DNA from: Formicarius rufipectus
Lineage: Eukaryota; Chordata; Aves; Passeriformes; Formicariidae
Direction: 5' to 3'
Assembly (NCBI GenBank): GCA_013399695.1
Contig: VXAU01003549.1
Location: 27,314-91,313, forward strand
Length of the DNA stretch: 64,000 nucleotides
The notes beneath the pieces were generated by a model. The model was not told the origin of the DNA and made no database searches. It saw only the letters and a program-made list of their open reading frames with translations. The stretch's first letter is position 1. Every line of letters begins with the position of its first letter. This document shows positions 1-9,726 of the stretch, one piece after another. Made by a program: the position numbers and the translations under genes.

Positions 1-1232
1 TCTTTGTTGGGTGGGCTTTTTGTGGTTTTTTTGTTTTTTTTTTTTTTTTTTTTTCAGAGCTAGAACTTGCTTTTTGCAGACATTGGAAGTCACATGAACA
101 TGAAGCATCTTCTGGAATAGTTTCAAAAAATGAATTTTTTTTAATGGTACAGTTGGAACAATAGTTTGGAGATGTCAGTTGTTGCTTAAGCTGGNTTGTA
201 TACAGATTTCATGTGTTGTGCTGCAGAATTAACTTTAAGACTGTGTTTTTCTATCCACACAGTTTTCTACAAAGAAGTATTTTGGGGTTGTTTTTTTAAT
301 TAGATTTATTATATGTTCTCAAACAGTTTAGAATAAAACTATGTGAGCCTACCAAGAAAACCTTTTAATTTGTTGGATATCTGGTACATTAACTTTAGAA
401 CTTTCTCTTATTTTAATTTTTTTCGTTTTCCACCCTCTTAAAAAATAGTATTACTGAAGACTTTTTGTAGCATGTCTGAATTGCTTAGTCACAAAGATGG
501 CCAAATTAATTCTGAGAAGTTCATGTGTATGTGGACTAAAGCAAGTAGCCTCTTGCAGAAGCTGAATGCTGAAGTGTCACACTTACATCGGTTACATCGG
601 TTGTCTGTAGTCTCAGACTAATTTGGCTCTAACTCTGATTTTGCTGTGTGATTTGTCATCTAACAATCGAGAACACAGAAAACAAATGAGGACATGAGAA
701 AGATCCTAGTCTTTATGTAAACTTGACATTTAATACTGATTTCATTAATCTTTTGGAAGGAATCATTAAACAGTTTGTCCAGAGTCATTAATATGCCTGT
801 TTAGATGTTTTAGTATGTATATTCTGTCCAGTTGCACTGTACAGTAATATTTAATGTACTCTGTGTGGGGTATCATATTTGTGTTTGCTGAAGTCCTTCT
901 TCCTATTTTCCTTTGTTGGCCTTTTTTTCCCCGTTTGTGAATTCTGTTCATTTCACAAATTTTGCATCCCATTTTTATAGTTTTAGCAGTCATGTTTCAG
1001 AATTTTGTTTTTGGGCTCTAGTGTGCTGTGAATTAGAAGCCCAATAGTCAGCTCAGAGACAACCAAGCACAGATTAATTTTTCTTCATACCTCAGACTGC
1101 TAAGAGTGGTCTGTAAAACTGGTACTCCTTAATAAGGATCTCTGCTCAAAGTTGGCAGTAGTCTTGAAACTTAAGGTAAAAGTTTTCTAAAAGAAGGAGT
1201 GAGAGCTCAGGAGATCTCACACTTAGTAAGCT

Positions 1233-1277
1233 TTTATACATGTACATATACATATACAAGGTTTATACATGTACATA
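1233..1277. repeat. 16-bp direct repeat, 29-base period
   Basis: The word tttatacatgtacata occurs at 1233-1248 and again at 1262-1277. The 13 bases between them are also AT-rich (tacatatacaagg). Each copy contains the palindrome tacatgta. It is probably a decayed AT-rich microsatellite or a short duplication within the intron. Confidence 0.85.
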
Positions 1278-1807
1278 AATACCATTTGCTTTGCTGGATT
1301 TTTTTCTTCAAAGATTATAAGTAACACATCTGCTTTTTTGGTGTGTACTTCTTGCTTACTACCATGTCTAAAGTAAACAGAAGATAAAGTTTCAGAAGTT
1401 TATGGCAATTGCTTTGCAATGTTTTTTTTGGTCTTTGGTAGACCACTTGCCAGCATTAGTTTCCAGGGCAACTGGAGAACCCAAATCTATGTTACTAAAA
1501 TAAATCATGTTTCTTGTTTGTTTGTCTCAACTTTGGCTGTGGACCATTCTCTTCTACTTGCTTGTGCTGCATTTTTTTCCTCTGGATATGTGTGAATGTA
1601 GATTTCATGTGCTGCTTTTTTTGCTTCCCTCTCTGCTATCTCTTTTACCCTTTCTTTCTTCCCCTTATTTTTTGTATTGCCAGGAAAAGGGTCAGATGCA
1701 ATTGTAGACTAGAACATTCAAGAGTTCATCTAAACAAAATTGGTTTATGGTTTAAATATTACCACTTTGCTGTGTATTGAGCTTCTGATTGTATTCAGGC
1801 ACACACA

Positions 1808-1841
1808 CTCAATTTTTTTACCGTCTCCTTATATTTCACAG
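1808..1841 (+). other. DIPK2A: 3' splice acceptor of the DIPK2A terminal exon
   Basis: A pyrimidine-rich tract (tttttttaccgtctcctt, then tatttcacag) ends in AG at 1840-1841. The exon begins at 1842 with ATAAACCTG. Reading from here gives an open frame that runs without a stop to the TAG at 2171, and the recognised protein similarity starts at this boundary. The first codon is split: its last two bases are AT, so a G from the upstream exon would give Asp. Confidence 0.85.
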
Positions 1842-2173
1842 ATAAACCTGAAAACTGGGACGTGTGGTATGAAAGCAAGTTTGATGACTGTGATAAAGAA
1901 GCTTGTCTGTCCTTCTCAAAAGAGATTCTTTGTGCTCGTGTCACTGTGGACCACAATTACTATGCTGTTTGTCAGAACCTTTTATCCAGACACGCCACGT
2001 GGCGTGGCACTTCGGGAGGGCTGCTCCACGACCCCCCCGCTGACATTGCCAAAGACGGGCGCCTGGAAGCCCTGCTGGACGAGTGTGCCAACCCAAAGAC
2101 GCGGTACGGCCGATTCCAGGCCGCCAAGGAACTGCGGGAGTACCTTGCACAGCTGAGTAACAATGTGAGGTAG
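1842..2173 (+). CDS. DIPK2A: DIPK2A terminal coding exon (C-terminal ~110 residues)
   Basis: This is the final exon of divergent protein kinase domain 2A. The family (FAM69/DIPK) consists of kinase-like proteins of the secretory pathway; DIPK2A is reported in the Golgi and as a secreted cardiomyocyte survival factor (HASF). The exon encodes one split residue plus 109 residues and then TAG at 2171-2173. The full human protein is about 430 residues, so this is roughly its last quarter. I recognise the family by the blocks DVWYESKFDDCDKEAC, YAVCQNLLSRHATWRG, GLLHDPP, GRLEALLDECANP and the end KELREYLAQLSNNVR. Five cysteines are visible (CDKEAC gives two, then ILCARV, AVCQN, DECAN), fitting an extracytoplasmic, disulfide-bonded fold. 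Signal peptide and catalytic residues lie in upstream exons outside the window. The frame is intact. Base composition shifts within the exon, from about 40% GC (1842-1990) to about 68% (1991-2140). DIPK2B is the alternative paralogue, but the close C-terminal match favours DIPK2A. Confidence 0.92.
1991..2006. repeat. Perfect 16-bp palindrome inside the coding exon
   Basis: The sequence cacgccacgtggcgtg equals its own reverse complement and is centred on the E-box/G-box core CACGTG. It encodes part of the conserved HATWRG block. It sits exactly at the switch from the AT-rich to the GC-rich half of the exon. It could be a chance result of codon choice or a binding site for bHLH factors that use CACGTG. 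Confidence 0.9.
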
Positions 2174-2266
2174 TCCACAGGGGAGTATTTTTGCAACACT
2201 GGCTAAAAACACTATTGCAAAGACACATAGAAAATGAGGTTTTGGACTTGTGTATTAAAAAGAGAG

Positions 2267-2272
2267 AATAAA
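2267..2272 (+). terminator. DIPK2A: Proximal AATAAA polyadenylation signal candidate
   Basis: A canonical AATAAA lies 93 bases after the DIPK2A stop codon. GT- and T-rich DNA follows at about 2290-2340. Use of this site would give a very short 3' UTR. It is the weakest choice biologically, because the downstream region still looks UTR-like. Confidence 0.3.
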
Positions 2273-2987
2273 ACCCCCGAGTTTATCAGTTTTCTAAATA
2301 CCATAAAAAATAGTTTTATGGTGTTATAATGTTCCTTTGCAAACAGACAAGGTACTTACTGAATTAAAACTTGAGCTACTATTGACTGTCCTCCCTGACT
2401 GTCTAAGAGGGAGTAGGTCACAAAAGACTGTGATAGCTTAATTGACAGCTTATGTGTCAAAGGGTACTTAACATAAAACTGCATTAGTGTCACAGTTTTG
2501 TGAAGCTGATGTTCTTACTTGGAAAGTCAAGTTAGACTGGTGGCCTGTTTTAAAGGCCTTTTTCTTGACATCATTGTCTCATTTTTGTGTTTGTTTAAAC
2601 ACCTTAAAGTGGCATTTACATCCAGGTAAATCTAGCTGTCTGCATTGCTTCGAATTGAACGGGCTTTCATGGTATTGCTGTGCAGAACAGTCCTACTGTG
2701 AGTGCAGGATTCCCATGTTTACTGTCATAATTTTAGGGTGTTTTACACTGTATTTTGCTAAGACATTATGGTTTATTTTTTTAAGATCATTATAAACTCA
2801 AATGTCACTTGAACTAATATTCATTTAATGTCTTTTGTCTTTCTGCCATTGGAAATATCACTTAATGTAACTATTGTACAAAACTTTCCCTTCATGCCAG
2901 TATTTACATGACTGTTTAGCAGGAAATCATGGTATGAGCAAACTCTTAATTTTAGCAGAGGTAATTTGAGAACTGGAGAAACACTAC

Positions 2988-2993
2988 AATAAA
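2988..2993 (+). terminator. DIPK2A: Second AATAAA polyadenylation signal candidate
   Basis: A canonical hexamer lies in the context acactacaataaaaagatct, about 0.8 kb after the stop codon. No strong GT-rich downstream element is obvious. Confidence 0.25.
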
Positions 2994-3895
2994 AAGATCT
3001 GTATTGATTTAAATTGGGGATAGAAGCTTGACTAAAAACAAAAATTCACTAGTCTGGTGTAGTCAAACATAAACCAAAGAAGATGGTTTTGTTTATTAGT
3101 TTCTAAAACAAACAGTAAAGAAAAAATGCTATATTGTACTGAAGTTAATAGTTGTCAAAATTCACATTTTGGAGGTCCTTGGTTACTCTCTGAAGAACTT
3201 CTAAAACTGTGCACTTATGCCTGAAGACAACTCTAATTTGAATAATAATGTCAAAAAAGTAGGCAGTTTGTTTCTCATCATTCCAAATTCTGTTGAATTC
3301 AGGTGTGATGGAGTTTACTGAATATTCACCTTTTGGTTTGCCAGTAAGCTGTACTCATGCTAGGTACCTTTTCTTGACTAAGTTTCTGTTCCTCATGCAG
3401 TTAAAATTGACTTGTTGAGGTTTGTGTAAATATGGAGTTGTTCTCATAAATTACAGTTTTTATAAAAACCTCAGTTACTGCTACAAGAAGTCACTTCAAA
3501 GCTTGCTCCTCAGTTTTGTTTGTTTTTTTTTTTCTTTTTTAGCAACTACTATGCTTTTTTCCCTGAAGTCTTATACAGAGATGCTCTTAGGAAATGTATG
3601 CATATTACTTCTTGTAACAGTAATGAAGGAAACTAATACTGCTTAAATGTGTGTATAAAACAATATTTTGTACAAGCTAAATAGAACTCTGAGCAAGGTA
3701 GTGTGTGCTACTTTCAAGAGCAGAGTTGGGATGCCTCCTTCCTACATCAAAAGACTGATGGAAACTGGTGCTGCAAGTGCAAGGTGAGGAAAATGGCAAA
3801 TTCACTGACTGGCCGTTCTTTCTTAAGCTCAAAGTGGACCCATATAGCGATGCCGAGTGCTCTTTGATTTCCTAGATCTTAGGCCACTGTATTTT

Positions 3896-3990
3896 GAGGA
3901 CGTGATTTAATGGTGAACATGGTGGTGGTGCTGCATTGATGGTTGGACTTGATCTTAAAGGTCCTTGGCAGCGTTAACAATTCTGTGATT
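3896..3990 (+). mobile_element. CR1 LINE 3' end fragment, + orientation
   Basis: The sequence follows the well-known avian CR1 3' tail: gatttaatggtgaacatgg, then gttggacttgatcttaaagg, then a terminal octamer-like ttctgtgatt. CR1 elements are the dominant non-LTR retroposons in birds and are usually 5'-truncated, as here (about 95 bp). No coding part of the element is present. It lies inside the probable 3' UTR of DIPK2A in the sense direction. The identification is from remembered consensus, with several substitutions that imply an old copy. Confidence 0.85.
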
Positions 3991-4575
3991 AAGGATATTT
4001 TAGAATTGGAAATTCTCACTCTAAGTCATCATTACTTCTGTAGTCCTGATTTGCTCCCAGTCCCTTGTCTTATTTTCTGAAGCTAGACTGTCCAATGCAG
4101 TTTTTAGTCTGAATTTCTGTCCTCATTTGAACAGTTTTATGTGCTTGTTCTGGCATAAGCTGTCAGAGCAGGTTCCTGTTATTTTTCATCATAAAATCCA
4201 CTTAATTGAGGAAAACAGACTAACCCTCAGACTAGGTACTACTACCCTACCATAGAAGCCTTGACTTACCGCTAAAGTTGATTTTTAAACATCTACCACA
4301 TTTCCCAGCGAGCAAGTGGAGTATGATTGCTAAAGTTGTGAAAGGAACAAACACTGCCAGTCATGATCACTACTCGAGACAGTTCTGTAACTGTGAGAAT
4401 GTTCTATTAGATTTTGTTTGGGGTTTAGTTTCTCCAGAAATAAGTTACTAAAGCAGATTATAAAAGGAATTTGGAACTCTAAAAGAAACCTAACCAAACC
4501 AAAAAGCAAAGGAAAACACCCCAACAAAAAAACCCACTACAACAAAAACACTACAGGGAAAACATTGTGGAGAGC

Positions 4576-4581
4576 AATAAA
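4576..4581 (+). terminator. DIPK2A: Third AATAAA polyadenylation signal candidate
   Basis: AATAAA is followed within about 10 bases by cttgtttcatttg, a T/GT-rich stretch that could act as the downstream element. It lies about 2.4 kb after the stop codon. Confidence 0.35.
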
Positions 4582-4823
4582 TCTTGTTTCATTTGCACCT
4601 GTCAAATATTTATTGTACAATAACAATTTATATTTTTAATCATTGCCCATTATTATGGATGAACATGGTGAAATATTTTTGAATGAGATGTTTGGGGTTT
4701 GTATGTGCATTAAAATTGTCCTTTTGTACTGTAAGTTACTGTTTGTTTGTAATATTTTATCAAAGCTGTCTCCCTGTGCCTTTCTATTACAAGAAAGTTG
4801 TTTCTGCAACTTCTAATGATATT

Positions 4824-4829
4824 AATAAA
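4824..4829 (+). terminator. DIPK2A: Distal AATAAA polyadenylation signal candidate
   Basis: AATAAA lies in attaataaagaatac, about 2.65 kb after the stop. The preceding 150 bases are T-rich and contain TGTA words (cttttgtactgtaagttac), which are common near the ends of vertebrate 3' UTRs. I take it as the most distal plausible end of the transcript. Confidence 0.4.
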
Positions 4830-6052
4830 GAATACTTTAAGAACCTCATCTCAGATATTAATTTTCAGATCAGTACATCTTTTAGGACTGACATAGTCTA
4901 CAGTGCATTAAAGCACACATAGAACTTGTTTTTGTAGTGTTCCAGAATTGCACCATTGTCAAAAGTGACAAATAGGAACCTTCCCCCCCCACCTCCACCC
5001 CGTTCCTTTCTAGCAGACCCTTTGATCCAAAGTATGATCTGTCAGGAATTGTTGTGTGCCATTATTTTTGCAGGCAGAAGTCTTTGGGGCCTGACACGCA
5101 CTGTACACTGCAGTAGGGAGCTTTTGCTGGATGCAGAAGGGCCCTGCCCCGTGTCTGCAGAGTGGGCAGCTGATGCCAGGACAATGAAAGCTCCCTTGTT
5201 TTGGCAGCAGTCGAGGCTGTTGTTGCCAGGCTGGAAGTACGAGACAGTACCTGTTTTGTGTGGCTGGAAATCTGGACAAATTTGAGGGGCATTAGTAGTG
5301 AACATTGGCCAGGAATAGTGACTTTCATGTTCAGGTCAGAGCAGGAAAGTTGTGACTTTAAAAGGAAAGCTGTCTCAGGCTGTGTTTCGTATTTGGTGAG
5401 TTAACTCCAGACTCCTGAGAACAGCACTGTGAAAGCAGAAACAGGATGTTCAATATACAGCTTATGTTTTGAGAGGAAGAGCTCTTGAGAGTATTGGTCA
5501 AATAATTTTAATACACATCTTTCTATTCTGCATGAGATATTTTTGTATATGCTTAACTTTTACTACATATTCTATCTTTTGATATTATTAGTGGAGGCTT
5601 CATGCATACGTTTCATGTGCTCCTGGTGGAATATCCTGTATTGTTTTAAAGAAATGGTATTTATATTTTCAAAATAGACTGTGTTTTTATTTTGTGCCTT
5701 TTTTCCCCTCCAAAATTAGATCTGAAACCCCTCAAAATAGCTGAGCAGCTGAATTCATTGCTGCTAACCATTAATGGAGTCTAATTTCAACTTGAAAGTT
5801 CTCAGCTTCTTTGGTTTTCAGGCTGGAGTAGTCATGTCTGGTTTTCTGTAAAATGTAGCAGTTCTCAATGTGCAGCTATGGCACCTGGACCTTAATAGAT
5901 TTATTTTTTTTCTCACAGGAAAACTTAGTTCTTATTTTGTGGGGATTTTCAGCAATTTCATATATTGGGAAATTTGCTTACTGTGACAAATTAACTTGCA
6001 TTTTCCCTGTGGGAAGAAGGGCCTACAGAAAAATAATGATCAGAATTCTGAG

Positions 6053-6101
6053 GGGGGGGGCGGGAATAAAAATCGGGGGAATGTTGCTGGGGAGTGGAAT
6101 G
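6053..6101 (+). other. G-rich patch with four G-runs (possible loose G-quadruplex)
   Basis: Four runs of three or more G occur here: a run of 8 G then C then GGG at the start, GGGGG near 6075, and GGGG near 6090. Two of the intervening loops are about 9-10 bases, longer than in a classical quadruplex motif. The patch is unusual in otherwise AT-rich DNA. Confidence 0.35.
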
Positions 6102-9100
6102 AAGGGAAACTTGCTGACTACAGTGCCTGACAGTAGAAAATTAGTATACCAATAATGGGCCCAATTATTTCAGTTCTTGTATAATGTCAGGAGTGCTTCT
6201 AGTTGTTTATTTAGACTCACTCATTTGAAAAACTGCATATTGAGATGGTTGAGCTTCACATATTCCTGTTCACTTTCCTAAGGGTAAATTTCGAGCTCTG
6301 GCAGAAAGCAGATGCAGTTGTCAACAACTTCTAAGAGTTGCTCTCTTTGTTATTGACAGCACACTTGCGTGTGCAAAGTGAGAGGACTATGGTAAAGCAT
6401 GCTTTGGGTTTTGAGTTACTTGAAATTTATTTCTTGCTTGTTATCTAATTCTAATATGAATTGATATACTTAAAAAACCCTCTCATTTAATTTGCTTACT
6501 GTTTTGTAAAAGCAACACGTGAACACCTGGCAGCTGTCAATTTGTTTTACGGGAGGATGAGACATGACAAAGGGTGGGAAAACATGTTCCTTTCTCAGAA
6601 CACTTCCTTACATTCTTTGCCTTAGATGCTCTTGATTGTGTTTATTTTTGTTGTTGGCAGTGTTTTGTTTGAAAACTTCCTAGTTTACAAAGGAGCAGAA
6701 CCTCACAGGGAGGATAAAACCAATTTGATAGCTATCCCTTCAGCTGTAGCTGTGCATACAGATACAGTTCTCCCCAGTCTCTTTTGCAGATACTGTCAGC
6801 TAGTCCACTACAATATTTTCCTAATTGTTTTTCTGATTACCTGCAATACTGCACCTTTTTTCCCCTAAATATGTCTCTGCCACATAGTAAAATGATGAAT
6901 ACATATGTTACTAAATTATGCTTCTCTTTGATCTTTATATATTCTGTTTACTTTCAATATAATTCAGGACTGCAATAGTATAAATAGAAGGGATTTGCTT
7001 TCTGCTAACTTTTTTTCCTTAAAAATTAATTGGAAACTGAAATAGAAGTGTTAGGGTCATCTCATTTGCTGTTCCTTTCAGGAAGGTGGGGTTTGGGTAA
7101 AAAGAAACTGGCTAGTGGAAGTGTGGTGGTGATCGCTGTTTGAGTTATGAAAACATGGAACTTTGGACCAATACCTAGTGTTATGTGCCCTGTACTTGCT
7201 ATGGTGTACACCTGCCCCAGGACCAAATATGTTACCAGGAACCTTTTTTCCACTTTTCTAACAATTCTTTGCTTGTGGACACAGCTATCTAAATATAAAG
7301 ACTTATCATGTCTATGACTACCTTGTCCAGATAGTTTAGCAGCACATACAGTGGGAAGGAAGCAAAACCTGAGGAAGTTTCCGTCGTCTGGGCATGGCCT
7401 CTCTTTCCCTGGCACTGCCGTCTGCTCCTTTGGGGCTGTGACCCTTCTGCCAAGTCCTTCAGTGCTGGAGGAGTAGCTTAGCAGGACTGAAGCATGGTGC
7501 CAAAACTTCTGCATCTTCACTGTGACCATGTCTGAGATCTCCTTCAGCCTAAATTGGGACTTGTCTCCTTCACTTGAATGTCTTCAGTATGTTTATACTC
7601 AATTACCAGTTGGAATTTGCACGTAACTGTCAGAGCTTGGGAGACACTTGGTGTGCATGTGAGTAGGAGCTTCTGGCTTATTTTCTCTGCAAGGAATCTG
7701 GTTCATGTAGATCAACACTGCTCTGCCCCTGGAAGTGGGACTATGATTGAGAGATTAATTTAAACTCTGCCTTACTCCTCCCAAACATCGTCTGTGTAAA
7801 CCCAGACTAATAAACTCCTCACTAGGCAGAACGAGGATCCTGCATTGACTGAGCTTCCTCTGAATTAAGCTTATGTATCCTTTATCTATTAGTTTTTGCC
7901 AATGTCATATTTAAATTTCATCTATATATTTTATCAAATGTATATACATATATATTTCATAGATGTGTATTTGGCATAACCTATTGCACAATTTGGATTG
8001 GACTTCAGGTTCTCATCTAATGAGGTTTTATTTGTGGAAAGTCAGGCAACCTTATTTCCCTGCCTTCCCTTGTTCTATGGGACTTTGTTCATCAGATCTG
8101 AGGTGTTAAGGACCTAAAAAATGATCTTATACTGATGTTAATCTGTAACCAGCTATTATTCAGAACAAACTAGTGATCCTCCTGTTTTACTTTGACATTT
8201 TTTAAGTAAGTTTTTTTTGACTTGCAATGTGATAACTGAGCTTACACGCCACTGCTGTATTTGTATTTTGGTGCCTTATTGATGAGAAACTGGTTTCTGA
8301 TTGTTTTGGTAGCTACAAAGGTGTTGTCTTGACTACTCTTACAGACTTTTAGATGTTTCATCAATAATGTAAGAGAAGGATTGCAGCTCTGGCTTTTAGA
8401 ATGCCCAGTGATGCTCAACAGAGCCCATCATAGGAATTCTGAAATACTCCCACAAGGACCACATCTCATGTTCACTGGTTGCAGAACTGAGGCAGACTGT
8501 TTCTTTTGATGCTGCGATTTTTGAGGCATTAGAAACTGCAACCCATTTCCCTTAAGACAAAAGCATTGTGAAAAGGAGAAAATATATTATTACAGGTGAT
8601 TTTATATTATATCACTTTGTCTGCATTATTCCATACTTGTCTGTAGTTTATCTGATTACATTTTGAGAGCTGTTATGCTTCCATCATAATGTTAAAATCT
8701 TGTAAAAGTCACTTTTTAGCAATTTGTATTAGTGCCTTTTAAGCAGGATTTTTTAATGTGTTGTATTTCTATAAATAAGCAGTAATTGCAAATGTTTGTA
8801 CCAACTGTAACCACATTTTTATATTGTGACTGTTTCTGGATGCTTTTTTCTGTATTTGGGTTAACAGCTGAAACACTGGACATTGAACTTTGGCTGCCCA
8901 CCACAACCATCAGTATCAGACTTGGATTTAACCAGGAGGCACTGTTTTTTCTGCATGATATGGATACAGTTGCAGTTGCACTTGGAGTAGTGTATGTTCT
9001 TGTTCTCCAGCACTGCTTTTTAGTAGCAGATTATCAGAACTTCTCTATTATACAAACTGCTGCATTGCTTTGGGAGCGATACAGTAGCCACAGTATGAGG

Positions 9101-9694
9101 AATATTCATGTGAATTGAAAGTGCCTGGGACTACCACAATACCTGCATTGGAAGTTTCAGTAGACACATGGCCATGAATCTCATTTTTAGCAAATCTTAA
9201 AATACCAAACATTCATACACTGATTCAGAGAGATACCAGTTCACCAGCCTTAGACTGCAACCCAGCAGAAGTCCAGAAACTAGAAACAGTGGTTTGAGGA
9301 GTGAAACAAAGAATGGTATTGTTACATGGAAGGATCAGGCACAACTTGGGTAAATAAACTACAATAAATTATGTTGCAATTTACCTAAGTACACAATTTT
9401 TTCCCACTGAAAGAGAGAAATGCCATGATTGGGATTTCTGTGTTTCAGCAGAAAAGGGGCATTACGGGGGTTCACTGACCATTAGTAGTGTGGTATCAGT
9501 GATAAATGGTTTCTAAGTGCACACAGTGCTTTAGGAAGTATCGCAATAAGCTGAACATAGCTGATTAGGTTAGAGAAAGTGGGTTAATTAGCAGTATACT
9601 AAAACAATGGGTTTTAAGTTAAACTCACTTCCCGTGCATTGCAGGCAGAGCGAACAATGTTTAACCCACACATTGGAAAGTCATCCAGAGAGAA

Positions 9695-9726
9695 GAGCTT
9701 TTGTTCCCGTGAGCTTTTGTTCCCGT
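9695..9726. repeat. 16-bp perfect tandem duplication
   Basis: The unit gagcttttgttcccgt occurs twice in direct succession (9695-9710, 9711-9726) without a mismatch. The perfect identity suggests a recent duplication, or a polymorphic two-copy site, in non-coding DNA. Confidence 0.9.

Larger units (their letters stand above)
1..1841 (+). other. DIPK2A: Partial intron of DIPK2A (last intron)
   Basis: This stretch lies directly upstream of the DIPK2A terminal exon and ends in a splice acceptor, so it is the 3' part of that gene's last intron; the donor is outside the window. It is AT-rich and opens with a pure T run at 34-54. It contains one N at 195 and a 16-base direct repeat at 1233-1277. 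Open frames at 1507-1780 are pyrimidine-rich, match nothing I recognise, and are not exons. The next coding codon is split, with one base coming from the previous exon (phase 1). Confidence 0.85.
2174..4850 (+). other. DIPK2A: Probable 3' UTR of DIPK2A (end uncertain)
   Basis: The segment follows the DIPK2A stop codon with no sign of another splice event. It is AT-rich, with ATTTA-like words and T-tracts (for example 3519-3540), which is usual for long vertebrate 3' UTRs. Four AATAAA hexamers could define its end; the last, at 4824, is the basis for the end given here. A short CR1 fragment lies inside at 3896-3990. Open frames here (2487-2795, 3422-3646, 4418-4639, 4683-4922) resemble no protein I know and are best read as chance frames. 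If the first signal (2267) is used, most of this is intergenic. Confidence 0.5.

Noticed and set aside
1740..2228. Other frames across the DIPK2A exon (plus 138 codons; minus 75-95 codons)
   Set aside because: They overlap the exon that encodes the recognised DIPK2A C-terminus and are shadows of it.
7062..7529. Minus-strand frame of 155 codons
   Set aside because: No similarity to a known family, no exon signals at its ends, and its composition matches its non-coding surroundings.
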